Part shown: positions 36,795 through 45,339 of the stretch, in pieces
How the letters are laid out: each line of letters starts with the position of its first letter
Position numbering within the stretch: the stretch's first letter is position 1
Source of the DNA: Anaerolineales bacterium UBA2181
Lineage (GTDB): Bacteria > Chloroflexota > Anaerolineae > Promineifilales > UBA4811
DNA: 64,000 nt
Assembly: GCA_002328075.1 (NCBI GenBank)
Contig: DCVT01000011.1
Span: forward strand, 1-64,000
Direction of reading: 5' to 3'
Notes under the pieces: model-generated
The model's database searches: none
The model's input: the letters and a program-made list of their open reading frames with translations, nothing else
Told to the model about the DNA's origin: nothing
Made by a program: the position numbers and the translations under genes

Positions 36795-37223
36795 ATGAGC
36801 GAAAACGGATTTGAGCCCAAGATTGTGGCGTTCCTCTGCAACTGGTGCACCTATGTGGGGGCGGACCTGGCGGGCACCTCGCGCATCCAGTACCCGCCCA
36901 ATGTGCGGGTCATTCGGTTGATGTGCAGCGGAGCAGTAGACCAGGTCTATGTCCTCAAAGCGCTGCTGGATGGTGCCGACGGAGTGCTCATTGGAGGCTG
37001 TCACCCGGGTGACTGCCACTACCTGGAGGGCAATTACAAAGCGCGACGGCGGGTGGTGGCGTTGGAGGATATCCTCAAGACAACCGGTTTGGAGCCGGAA
37101 CGGGTGTGGCTGCGCTGGATCAGCGCCAGCGAGGGGCAACGGTTTGCCGAAACGGTGACCGAGTTCACGGCCAAGCTCAAAGCGATGGGACCCAGCCCGA
37201 TGCGCCAGGATTGGGCTGTTTGA
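36795..37223 (+). CDS. mvhD: MvhD/HdrE-like [2Fe-2S] hydrogenase iron-sulfur subunit
   Basis: A 142-residue protein with the MvhD signature: FLCNWCTYVGADLAG (first Cys pair), IRLMCSGAVD and IGGCHPGDCHYLEGNYKA. MvhD binds a [2Fe-2S] cluster and docks an electron-input enzyme (hydrogenase, formate dehydrogenase or FrhB-type protein) to HdrA. The cluster ligands are intact. Located directly after the HdrA fusion, it probably serves as its entry port. No [NiFe] hydrogenase is in the window, so the donor must be the next gene's FrhB-like protein or something encoded elsewhere. Confidence 0.93.
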   Translation: MSENGFEPKIVAFLCNWCTYVGADLAGTSRIQYPPNVRVIRLMCSGAVDQVYVLKALLDGADGVLIGGCHPGDCHYLEGNYKARRRVVALEDILKTTGLEPERVWLRWISASEGQRFAETVTEFTAKLKAMGPSPMRQDWAV

Positions 37224-37269
37224 TACTGCGTGGCTAGCGTGGGGATTCAAGATTAGGTGGAGTGAGCCA

Positions 37270-38388
37270 ATGAAAACGTTTGTCCCCGTAGAAAACGGCG
37301 ATACCTTGCAAGCGGTCCGGGGCGTGCTGCGCCGAATACTGGAGTCGGGCCAGGTGGAAGCGCTCATGGTTCCGTTGCGGACGCCGGCCGGGACGGTGAT
37401 GCCGGCGCTGGTGACGGACCCGGCGCTGTTGGATCAGGCGGATCCGTTGGCGCCGGTGTATCCGGTGAATGCTGCGCGGGCGCTGGGGTGGATGACCCAA
37501 AGGGAGCCGCGAGGCCGGATCGGCGCGGTGATGCGCTCCTGTGAGATGCGGGCCATGATCGAACTGGTCAAGCTCAAGCAGGCCTGTGTGGACTGCATCA
37601 CGCTGATCAGCGTGGACTGCGCCGGGACCTATGACGTGCCGGTCTACCTGGATGCAGTAGCACAACCGGACAACCTGCTATGGCCGTTGCTGTTTGACGA
37701 CCCGCTGGCGTCGGGCTCGAACGGCGGGCCTGCGTTGCGGGATGCATGTCAGATGTGCGAACGGCCGGTCTATGACGAGGCCCAAGTGGTAGTCCAGTTG
37801 CTGGGTCACGACCTTGCCAAGGGGTTCTCCGTCGTATTGCCTGACGAGATGGCGGGGGCACTGAACTGGGCACCGGCCAGCGATGCGGACGGCCGCCGGG
37901 CGATGGTGGACAAACTGGTGGCACAGCGCACAGCCCGCCGGGACGCGGTCCTGTGCGAGACGCGGGACAAGCTCAATTCCGGCCGACCGGGCGAGGGTTT
38001 GCAGACGCTGTTCGCGGCGTGCATCCGCTGTCACAACTGCATGACCGCCTGCCCCATCTGCTACTGCAAGACCTGCCTTTTCAAGGGGCCGGTCTTTGAC
38101 CATGATCCCATCCAATACATGACGTGGGCCAAGCGCAAGGGTGCTTTGCGGTTGCCGTCAGACACCATGCTATTTCACCTGACGCGTCTGAACCACATGG
38201 CGCTTTCGTGTATTGGATGTGGCGCTTGTACCAGCGTGTGCCCGGTGGATATCCCGGTAGGTCGGGTCTTTCGGGCGGTGGGCGGCAACGTCCAGTCGGT
38301 GTTTGACTATGTGCCGGGCTTTAACCCGCAAGAGTTGCTGCCACTGGTCGCCTTTCAGGCGGAAGAGTGGCAGGAGGTGGGCGAATAA
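37270..38388 (+). CDS. FrhB/FdhB-like Fe-S flavoprotein
   Basis: A 372-residue protein related to F420-reducing hydrogenase/dehydrogenase beta subunits. The central region (RIGAVMRSCEMRAMIELVKL, then CVDCITLISVDCAGTYD) follows the FrhB/FdhB flavin domain, and two [4Fe-4S] motifs come at the C-terminal side: CIRCHNCMTACPICYCKTC (251-269) and CIGCGACTSVCP (314-325). In methanogens this type moves electrons to or from F420; in bacteria the acceptor is uncertain. Its stop overlaps the next ATG (TAATG), so it is co-translated with the second HdrA-like protein. A likely input or output module for the MvhD/HdrA unit. Confidence 0.82.
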   Translation: MKTFVPVENGDTLQAVRGVLRRILESGQVEALMVPLRTPAGTVMPALVTDPALLDQADPLAPVYPVNAARALGWMTQREPRGRIGAVMRSCEMRAMIELVKLKQACVDCITLISVDCAGTYDVPVYLDAVAQPDNLLWPLLFDDPLASGSNGGPALRDACQMCERPVYDEAQVVVQLLGHDLAKGFSVVLPDEMAGALNWAPASDADGRRAMVDKLVAQRTARRDAVLCETRDKLNSGRPGEGLQTLFAACIRCHNCMTACPICYCKTCLFKGPVFDHDPIQYMTWAKRKGALRLPSDTMLFHLTRLNHMALSCIGCGACTSVCPVDIPVGRVFRAVGGNVQSVFDYVPGFNPQELLPLVAFQAEEWQEVGE

Positions 38389-39740
38389 TGACCGAACAAC
38401 CGTCGCGAAAACCCGCGACGTTGATCATCGGCGCCGGGATTTCGGGCATTCAGGCTGCGTTGGACCTTGCCGACGCCGGCTACCAGGTTCATCTGGTCGA
38501 AAAGGAGCCCAGCGTGGGCGGAAGGATGTCCCAGTTGGACAAGACCTTTCCCACGTTGGATTGCTCGGCCTGCATCCTGACGCCCAAGATGGTGGACGTC
38601 GGCCGGCATCCCAATATCGAACTCCTGACCTACTCCGAGGTGGAGGCAGTCACCCCCACGCCGGGAGGGTACCGGGTTTCGATCCGGGAGAAATCCCGCT
38701 ATGTGGACATGGAAAAGTGCACCGGATGTGGCCTGTGCGCCGCGAATTGCCGGATGAAGGGCCGGATCGTCGGTCAACATGACGCCGGGATGGGAAAGCG
38801 ATCGGCCATTTATGTCCCCTTTCCACAGGCGGTCCCTCTGAAATACACGGTGGACCCGCAGGCCTGTCTTTTCCTCACTCGCGGAGTGTGTGGCAAGACC
38901 TTTCTTTGTGTGGATGCCTGTCCCGCAGGCGCTATCGACTGGGAGATGAAGGACCAGATGATCGAGCGGGAGGTGCAGGCGGTCATCATTGCCACCGGTT
39001 TTGACCCGGTGGATGCGCACCTCAAGCCGGAATTGGGATACGGAAGCTATCCGGAGGTCATCACCGGACTCGAATTCGAGCGGTTGGTCTCCTCATCCGG
39101 ACCCACCATGGGCAAGGTCATGATCGGCGACAAGGTGCCGCAAGACATTGTCTTTATCCACTGCGTGGGTTCACGGGACCGGACCATTGGGCATCCTTGG
39201 TGCTCCCGGGTCTGCTGCATGTACACCGCCAAACAGGCCCACCTGGTGCACGAGAAAATCCCCAATGCGCGGGTGACCGTGTTGTACATGGACATTCGCG
39301 CCTTTGGCAAGGGGTTTGAAGAGTTCTACGACCGGGTGCGCGAAGAGGGCGCCGTGTATCGGCGAGGCAACCCGGCCGAGGTGTTGCGGCGGAACGGCCG
39401 TGTTGTGGTGCGAGCGGAAGACACGTTGTTGGGCGAGTTCATCGAAGTGGAGGCAGACATGGTCGTGTTGGCCGTCGGCCTCCAGCCGAGACCCGACACG
39501 CAGCGCATGGCCGGTATGTTTGGGCTAGGCCTTTCGGCCGACGGCTTTTTTCAGGAGCGGCACCACAAGATATTCCCGGTGGAGACCGATCTACCGACCG
39601 TGTTTTTGGCGGGCTGTGCCCAAGGACCAAAGGATATCCCCGACGCCGTTGCGCAGGCCAAGGCGGCGGCCTCGTCAGCGTTGATCGTCATGCGGCAGGC
39701 GGAGCTAGAGGCGCAGAGCCTGGTTCAGATTCGAGGGTGA
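38388..39740 (+). CDS. Short HdrA-like flavoprotein (HdrA', 450 aa)
   Basis: A 450-residue HdrA-type FAD protein equivalent to the first half of the giant fusion without its NfnB insert. It starts directly with the FAD motif LIIGAGISGIQAAL, keeps SACILTPKMVDVGRHPNIEL and CTGCGLCAANCRMKG, and has CVGSRD plus SRVCCMYTAKQA in the second half. Note that the fourth Cys is followed by Arg and not Pro, and the usual second cluster motif is lost: FVCVDACPAGAID may supply an alternative. The N-terminal VCHCGIN domain and C-terminal ferredoxins of full HdrA are missing. It overlaps the preceding gene and is two bases from the next one. Confidence 0.87.
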   Translation: MTEQPSRKPATLIIGAGISGIQAALDLADAGYQVHLVEKEPSVGGRMSQLDKTFPTLDCSACILTPKMVDVGRHPNIELLTYSEVEAVTPTPGGYRVSIREKSRYVDMEKCTGCGLCAANCRMKGRIVGQHDAGMGKRSAIYVPFPQAVPLKYTVDPQACLFLTRGVCGKTFLCVDACPAGAIDWEMKDQMIEREVQAVIIATGFDPVDAHLKPELGYGSYPEVITGLEFERLVSSSGPTMGKVMIGDKVPQDIVFIHCVGSRDRTIGHPWCSRVCCMYTAKQAHLVHEKIPNARVTVLYMDIRAFGKGFEEFYDRVREEGAVYRRGNPAEVLRRNGRVVVRAEDTLLGEFIEVEADMVVLAVGLQPRPDTQRMAGMFGLGLSADGFFQERHHKIFPVETDLPTVFLAGCAQGPKDIPDAVAQAKAAASSALIVMRQAELEAQSLVQIRG

Positions 39741-39741
39741 G

Positions 39742-40875
39742 ATGGAAGCAACCGAACTACGGACCTTTGCTATTGACAATCATCTCTTTAGGTGCATTCA
39801 GTGCGGCAAGTGCGCCGCCAGTTGCCCCATGGGATTCAAGACCATCTTGAACCCCCGCAAACTGGTGTACCAGGCTCTGGTAGCCGGGGAATTTGATCCC
39901 AAGGCGCATCAGGAATTGTGGGACTGCACGACCTGTTTTACCTGTTCGATCCGCTGCCCCAAGGAGGTTGACCCGGGAAATATGGTGATCCAGTTGCGAT
40001 CGCTGCTGGTGCAGGACGGCCGCATTCCGGGTACCCTGACCACTGCGCTCAAGAGCATCTTTGAACGCGGAAACCCATTGGTTATGCCGGCGCGCGACCG
40101 CGGCGCCTGGGTGGGTGACCTGGACGTCAAACACCTGGATGACGGCGCTGACGTTTTTTATTTCGTCTGCTGCACCACCAGTTATGACATGCGCGCCCAA
40201 AAGGTGGCTCAGGCCTTGGTCAAGCTGTTCAACGTGGCCGGCGTCGACTTTGGCATACTGGGCGAAGCGGAACGCTGTTGCGGGAGCGAGGTACGCCGAC
40301 TTGGGGAGCAGGGCGAAGACAGCCTGTTCGAGTCCCTGGTGGAAGAGTGGGGCGAAGAGATGGCGGATTATAGCTATCAACGGATGGTGACTACCTCGCC
40401 TCACTGCTATGACGTGTTCAAGCATCACTATCCGATGAACGGTCGGGAAGTGCTTCACTACACCCAGTACCTGGCCCAGCTGATTCAGGACGGCAAGCTC
40501 CAATTCACCAACAAGATTGAACGCAGGGTCACGTACCACGACCCGTGCTACCTGGGCAAACAGAATGGCGTGTACGACGAGCCGCGTGCAGTGCTCAAAG
40601 CACTGCCTGGGCTCAAGCTGGTCGAAATGGACCGCAGCCGCGAAAAGAGCCTCTGTTGTGAGGGAGGCGGCGGCCGCGTTTGGGTGGAAGACCCGAATCC
40701 GGAGAAGAAGCTGGCTGCTTGGCGCATCGATGAGGCGTTAGGAGTGGGGGCGGAGGTCATAGCTACCGCCTGCCCGTTCTGCATGCAGATGCTGGAGGAT
40801 GCTGTGCGCACGGCCGGGGCGCAGGACAAGATCAAGGTGCTGGATGTTGCGGAGTTGGCGGCCGAGGCGCTCTAG
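39742..40875 (+). CDS. HdrD-like Fe-S protein (HdrC + HdrB fused)
   Basis: A 377-residue (Fe-S)-binding protein. N-terminal HdrC-like part: CIQCGKCAASCP (18-29) and CTTCFTCSIRCP (about 62-73). The C-terminal HdrB-like part has two CCG blocks: FVCCTTSYD/AERCCGSEV/SPHCYDVF, and HDPCYLGKQN/SLCCEGGGGR/TACPFCMQM. This is the layout of HdrD, GlpC and TmcB/DsrK-type proteins, which reduce disulfides or exchange electrons with quinone or thiol partners. It is soluble with no membrane helix. The operon thus has two separate disulfide-reductase-type sites: HdrB at 31.3 kb and this one. Confidence 0.9.
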   Translation: MEATELRTFAIDNHLFRCIQCGKCAASCPMGFKTILNPRKLVYQALVAGEFDPKAHQELWDCTTCFTCSIRCPKEVDPGNMVIQLRSLLVQDGRIPGTLTTALKSIFERGNPLVMPARDRGAWVGDLDVKHLDDGADVFYFVCCTTSYDMRAQKVAQALVKLFNVAGVDFGILGEAERCCGSEVRRLGEQGEDSLFESLVEEWGEEMADYSYQRMVTTSPHCYDVFKHHYPMNGREVLHYTQYLAQLIQDGKLQFTNKIERRVTYHDPCYLGKQNGVYDEPRAVLKALPGLKLVEMDRSREKSLCCEGGGGRVWVEDPNPEKKLAAWRIDEALGVGAEVIATACPFCMQMLEDAVRTAGAQDKIKVLDVAELAAEAL

Positions 40876-40929
40876 GGCCGCACCTGAACGGCCTGGGTGA
40901 CCAGCGAGGAGTCGAGATAGGAAAGCAGT

Positions 40930-42651
40930 ATGGCCAGGAATCCAAAGATCGGCGTTTACATTTGCCACTGCGGCATCAACATCTCGAACACGGTGGACGT
41001 CGCCGCGGTGCGTGATTACGTGGCGACCCTACCCGGCGTGGCGGTGGCGCGCGATTACACCTACATGTGCTCTGATCCGGGGCAGGGGCTTATTGTCGAG
41101 GACATTGGTGCGCATGATCTGGACCGGGTGGTCGTCTCGGCCTGTTCGCCGCGGATGCACGAACTGACATTTCGCAACGCGATTGTGGGCGCCGGATTGA
41201 ACCCCTACTGCCTGGACATTGCCAACATCCGGGAGCAGTGTTCATGGGTTCACAAGGACCGAGACGAGGGAACCGCCAAGGCCAAGGCGCTGGTGGCTTC
41301 GGCTGTCGCCCGCGCTGCCTTGCTGGAGCCACTGGAGACACGCGAGGTGGGTGTCATTAAATCGGGTCTGGTGGTGGGCGGCGGCGTAGCCGGGGTGCAG
41401 GCGGCGCTCGACATGGCTCGGGCGGGTTTCCCGGTGACGGTGGTTGAGATGGCAGATCATCTCGGCGGTCGGGCGATGGACCTGAGCCACACGTATCCGT
41501 TGATGGAGCGCGCCGATGACCTGCTGGGGCAGATCGTCGGGGCGCTGGAGATACATCCCCGGGCGACCATCTTGCTCAATTCCCGCCTGGTGGACGTGAG
41601 CGGCTATGTGGGTAACTTTGAGGCCACGGTCCAGACTCATGACAACGGTACCGTGACCGACCACAAGCTCCGGGCCGGCGCCATCGTCATTGCCACCGGC
41701 TTTGACCCGTTCGACGCGCGGCTCAAACCTGAGTATGGCTACGGACAGTATCCGGAGGTCATGACAGCGCTCGAGTTTGAGGCGCTGGTTTCGCCGAACG
41801 GCCCCACCGGCGGACGCGTTGTGGTGAACGGCCGCGAACCGCAGCAGGTGGTCTTTATCCAATGCGTTGGTTCCCGTGATCGGTCGGTAGGCAACCCCTA
41901 TTGCTCGCGCGTCTGTTGCATGTACACGGCCAAGCAGGCGCATCTGGTGCAGCAGAGCCTGCCTCAGGCGCAGGTGACGGTGCTCTACATGGACGTCCGC
42001 GCCCACGGCAAGGGTTTTGAGGAGTATTACGACCTGGTCCGCGAGACGGGGATCAACTACCGGCGTGGCAATCCGGCCGAAGTGCTGCGGCGGGGCGACC
42101 GGCTGGTGGTGCGGGCGGAGGACACTTTTGCCGGTGAGTTTGTGGACCTTGAGGCCGACCTGGTGGTGCTGGCTACCGGCATGGTCCCGCGAGCGGAGAC
42201 GGCCGAAGTGGCCCACCTATTAAAGCTGTCGCAGTCAGCCGATGGCTTCTTGCTCGAAGCCCATCCAAAGCTGCGGCCGGTGGAAACGGCATCGGACGGC
42301 ATCTTTTTGGCGGGTTGTGTTCAGGGGCCCAAGGACATCACCGACACCATCGCCCAGGCCAAGGCGGCGGCGATCTCGGCCATGATCCCGTTCGCTCGTG
42401 GGATGGTCAAGGTCGAATCTGCCACCTGCTTAGTGGACGAAGATCTGTGTGCTGGGTGTGGGATGTGCGAAGAGATCTGCCCCTATGGCGCGCTGCGATT
42501 GGACACGCACCTGGGCAAGATGCGGGCCAACGTCGTCTTGTGCAAAGGGTGCGGCGCCTGTTCTGCCACCTGCCCGTCAGATGCCATCACGTTGCAGCAC
42601 TTTACCCCGCGACAGGTCATGGCGCAGGTTGACGTGTTGCTGAGCGTTTAA
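40930..42651 (+). CDS. hdrA: HdrA-like flavoprotein (573 aa)
   Basis: A 573-residue HdrA with the complete domain set: N-terminal Fe-S domain (VYICHCGINI at 8-17, TYMCSDPGQ, VVSACSPRMHE), FAD domain (LVVGGGVAGVQAAL, about 150), CVGSRDRSVGNPYCSRVCC and two C-terminal ferredoxin motifs CAGCGMCEEICP (507-518) and CKGCGACSATCP (538-549). HdrA carries the bifurcating flavin. It matches the second half of the giant fusion in layout and, with the 38.4-kb protein, forms an unfused version of that protein. The start follows AGGAAAGCAGT. Confidence 0.92.
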   Translation: MARNPKIGVYICHCGINISNTVDVAAVRDYVATLPGVAVARDYTYMCSDPGQGLIVEDIGAHDLDRVVVSACSPRMHELTFRNAIVGAGLNPYCLDIANIREQCSWVHKDRDEGTAKAKALVASAVARAALLEPLETREVGVIKSGLVVGGGVAGVQAALDMARAGFPVTVVEMADHLGGRAMDLSHTYPLMERADDLLGQIVGALEIHPRATILLNSRLVDVSGYVGNFEATVQTHDNGTVTDHKLRAGAIVIATGFDPFDARLKPEYGYGQYPEVMTALEFEALVSPNGPTGGRVVVNGREPQQVVFIQCVGSRDRSVGNPYCSRVCCMYTAKQAHLVQQSLPQAQVTVLYMDVRAHGKGFEEYYDLVRETGINYRRGNPAEVLRRGDRLVVRAEDTFAGEFVDLEADLVVLATGMVPRAETAEVAHLLKLSQSADGFLLEAHPKLRPVETASDGIFLAGCVQGPKDITDTIAQAKAAAISAMIPFARGMVKVESATCLVDEDLCAGCGMCEEICPYGALRLDTHLGKMRANVVLCKGCGACSATCPSDAITLQHFTPRQVMAQVDVLLSV

Positions 42652-42668
42652 AATCCGGAGGGTGAGCG

Positions 42669-43112
42669 ATGCCATTGCCTGTACAAACAGACGTCAAACG
42701 GATCGAGGCTGTGCTGGACACCGTGCTCAATACCCAGCAGCCGCCCGTCGGCCGGTGCCGGTTGCTCTCCAGCGGGTTTGGCTACTCGTACACGTTCAAG
42801 GATGTGCCCGGCCTGGCCGGCTTCAAGGGGTGCATCGGTTGCGGGAACTGCATCGACGTGTGCCCGGTTTTGGCGCGTGAGCCGCAGCGCAAAGAGTTGA
42901 CCGAGCAGCGCACGTCGTTTGCACTCGAGGCGCTGGTGGCGGCGGATTGCGATCGGTGCGGCAATTGCGTCCTCTCCTGTCCCCAGGTGGACACCACCAT
43001 CAAACACTATGTGGTGAACACACACCTGGTGGAAGGGATGGCCCATTTGTTGGAAAAGGCCACCTCGGATGAGCAACTTTTCTACGATCTTTTGGCGCTG
43101 GAGCGCTGGTAG
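42669..43112 (+). CDS. HdrC-like 4Fe-4S dicluster protein
   Basis: A 147-residue protein with two [4Fe-4S] motifs: CIGCGNCIDVCP (55-66) and CDRCGNCVLSCP (94-105). The N-terminal 50 residues have no cysteine cluster (SSGFGYSYTFKDVPGLAG). It is a second HdrC-type electron wire in the operon, and its position next to the 573-residue HdrA and the HdrD-like protein suggests that it belongs to that unfused set. A GGAGGGTGAGCG site stands before the ATG. Confidence 0.85.
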   Translation: MPLPVQTDVKRIEAVLDTVLNTQQPPVGRCRLLSSGFGYSYTFKDVPGLAGFKGCIGCGNCIDVCPVLAREPQRKELTEQRTSFALEALVAADCDRCGNCVLSCPQVDTTIKHYVVNTHLVEGMAHLLEKATSDEQLFYDLLALERW

Positions 43113-43169
43113 GACCGGCCGCCCAGCAATTTCCTGAATCCCTCTTGCATGCCGACCTGTGGAGGTGTT

Positions 43170-43853
43170 ATGTCCGAAGATAAGATGATCACGGTGCAAG
43201 TGATGGAGCGAAAGGTCAAGGTGCCGCCCTCGCTCACCATCATCAAGGCGTTGGAATATGCCGGCTACAAGCTGACCCACGGTGTTGGCTGCCGGGCGGG
43301 TTTCTGCGGCGCGTGCGGTACCGTGTACCGCATGCCGGGAGAGGCCAAGCTGCACTTTGCGCTGGCCTGCCAGACGGTGGTGCAGGACGGGATGTACCTC
43401 ACCCAGATACCGTTCTTCCCGGGTCAAAAGCCGGCCTATGATGTGACGATGCTGATGCCGGACGCGGCCGCTGTGCTAAAGGTCTTTCCAGAGACGATCA
43501 ACTGCCTCGGCTGTAACACGTGCACCAAGGCTTGCCCGCAGGACCTGGAGGTGATGCACTATGTGGCGGCCTCGCTCCGCGGCGACGTGGAAGCGCTGGC
43601 TGACCTGTCGTTTGACTGCATCATGTGTGGGCTCTGCGTGGCCCGCTGCCCGGCCGAGTTGGTTCCGCCTCACATCGGGCTGCTGGGTCGGCGTCTGTAC
43701 AGTCTGCACGTTCTGCCCAAGGCGCCGGACCTGGCAACGCGCATTGCCGACATGGATGGTGGCGCGTATCGGGACCAGGTGGCGGAGCTCAAGGTGAGGT
43801 CGGCCGCCGAAATCAAGACCCAGTACGTCGCCCGTGACATCGAACCAGAGTGA
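43170..43853 (+). CDS. TfrB/SdhB-like iron-sulfur protein
   Basis: A 227-residue protein with a plant-type [2Fe-2S] domain (C-x4-C-x2-C at 41, 46 and 49 in CRAGFCGACG; last Cys in FALACQT) followed by two [4Fe-4S] motifs, CLGCNTCTKACP (112-123) and CIMCGLCVARCP (150-161). This order is found in SdhB/FrdB and in the N-terminal part of thiol:fumarate reductase TfrB. Unlike SdhB it carries two cubanes and no [3Fe-4S]-type motif, and unlike TfrB it lacks the CCG half, which the HdrD-like or HdrB protein could provide. It is the natural electron partner for the flavoprotein at 45.3 kb. ATG at 43170 with GGAGG. Confidence 0.87.
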   Translation: MSEDKMITVQVMERKVKVPPSLTIIKALEYAGYKLTHGVGCRAGFCGACGTVYRMPGEAKLHFALACQTVVQDGMYLTQIPFFPGQKPAYDVTMLMPDAAAVLKVFPETINCLGCNTCTKACPQDLEVMHYVAASLRGDVEALADLSFDCIMCGLCVARCPAELVPPHIGLLGRRLYSLHVLPKAPDLATRIADMDGGAYRDQVAELKVRSAAEIKTQYVARDIEPE

Positions 43854-44093
43854 GAGGATGACCGGGGCTTTGTCCGAACTGGCGGTGGGGCGGGGACCAG
43901 TGTGCAATTCGGGCTGGTCAAAAGGCTCGGGTGGGAGCGCGCGTTGCCGGGAAGCGGTTGACCCGCTGCCATCGGATGGTCCGGACCACCCTGGGTCGCC
44001 CGACCGCGAAGAGGGTTTGTGCCGCGCTTTTCCCTGGTCGCTGGGTTATTCGGTCGAACGCGCGTTCTGCTGCCTGACCGGTTGGAGGTGAGT

Positions 44094-45209
44094 ATGGATT
44101 TTGAATTGGACGACGATGCCGTAATGATCCGCGACATGGTGCGGCGCTTTGTGCAAAAGGATGCCCAGCCGCTGGAAATGCAGCTGTTCAACCAGGGTGA
44201 ATTGACGCTGGAGCAGGAAACCGGGCTCCGGAAAAAGATCATGGATCAGATGGGCATCTGGGCGGTGACCGTCCCGGAGGATTTTGGGGGTGAGGGGCTG
44301 GACGTGCTGAGCGCGTGCTTGATCGAGGAGGAACTGGGCAAAACCTTTGTCCCGGTGGAATATGGCGACATTTCGCCGGTGCTTTTCGCCTGCAACAAGG
44401 AGCAGGCCGAGATCTACCTGGAGCCGGCCATTGAAGGCGACCGCCGGCCGGTGCTGGCCTTGCGCGAACCGGGTGCATTGGGCCCTGATCAGTGGAAGAC
44501 GACGGCCAGTGAAAACGGAGATGGGTATCTGCTAAACGGACGGAAAGCGCTGGGACGTCGCCCAGGACCGGATGATTATTACGTGGTCTTTGTCCTAACG
44601 GACAAATCTGGCGGTGGCGTGACCGCGTTCCTGGTCGATCAGGATTACCCGGGTGTGACGATCAACGGAAAACCGGAGCTGGTGCTGTGCGACTGCGCCG
44701 TTTCAGGTGCGGCCGTGTTGGGTGAAATCGGAGGCGGCCTTCGCCTGGGCGTCCAATACGTTCCGCGTCAGCAGGTGAAAATGGCTGCGCGGTGCGTGGG
44801 GATGTCCCAGCGGTTGCTGGATATGTCGGCTCAATACGCGCGCGATTGGGTGAGTCTGGGTCAACCTCTGGCCAAGCGCCCTGCCGTCATGCGATTGATT
44901 GCCGAGATGGCGGCCAGTGTCCAGGCCGGCCGGTACATGGTGTACCACGCAGCCTGGCTGTTGGACAATGAGCAAGGCGGCCGGCACGAGGCGCAGATGG
45001 CTCGCCTGTTCACCGGGCAGCTGATCCGGTCGGCGATCGACAAGACGATTCTGGCCCACGGCGGCGTCGGATTTCTGGATCAGAAACCAGCCCTGCGCAT
45101 GTACCGCAACCTAGTGCCGGACCAGACGTTGGAGATGGGGTTGGAAACTTGCCGAATGGCGGTTGCCAATCATTATCTGGAATATGAGAACTTGATGGGA
45201 TCGGATTAG
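44094..45209 (+). CDS. Acyl-CoA dehydrogenase family protein
   Basis: A 371-residue acyl-CoA dehydrogenase, typical length. The N-terminal helical part (DEDDAVMIRDMVRRF-like), the middle beta domain and the C-terminal helical domain are present (AHGGVGFLDQKPALRMYRN). The region that normally reads R-D-x-R-I-x3-Y-E-G-T is YRNLVPDQTLEMG: the catalytic Glu stays at the expected place, while Gly-Thr is replaced by Met-Gly. The family oxidises the alpha-beta bond of acyl-CoA via FAD and normally hands electrons to ETF. No ETF gene is in the window. GGAGGTGAGT precedes the ATG. It lies 240 bases after the TfrB-like gene. Confidence 0.9.
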   Translation: MDFELDDDAVMIRDMVRRFVQKDAQPLEMQLFNQGELTLEQETGLRKKIMDQMGIWAVTVPEDFGGEGLDVLSACLIEEELGKTFVPVEYGDISPVLFACNKEQAEIYLEPAIEGDRRPVLALREPGALGPDQWKTTASENGDGYLLNGRKALGRRPGPDDYYVVFVLTDKSGGGVTAFLVDQDYPGVTINGKPELVLCDCAVSGAAVLGEIGGGLRLGVQYVPRQQVKMAARCVGMSQRLLDMSAQYARDWVSLGQPLAKRPAVMRLIAEMAASVQAGRYMVYHAAWLLDNEQGGRHEAQMARLFTGQLIRSAIDKTILAHGGVGFLDQKPALRMYRNLVPDQTLEMGLETCRMAVANHYLEYENLMGSD

Positions 45210-45339
45210 TCCATGGCTCTCCTGCACTGGCCAGTCGCCCCAGGTTGACACCGGGCAGGGCCAGAGGGAGACCAAGCATGACCGAGCACCGACACGGACC
45301 CTGGCGCAGGGCGGTGTCACCAGATGGAGGAGTCGAGAA

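Noticed and set aside
43858..44091. Open frame in the gap before the acyl-CoA dehydrogenase gene
   Set aside because: Gly/Ser/Pro-rich, no family likeness, and the real start with GGAGGTGAGT lies at its end.
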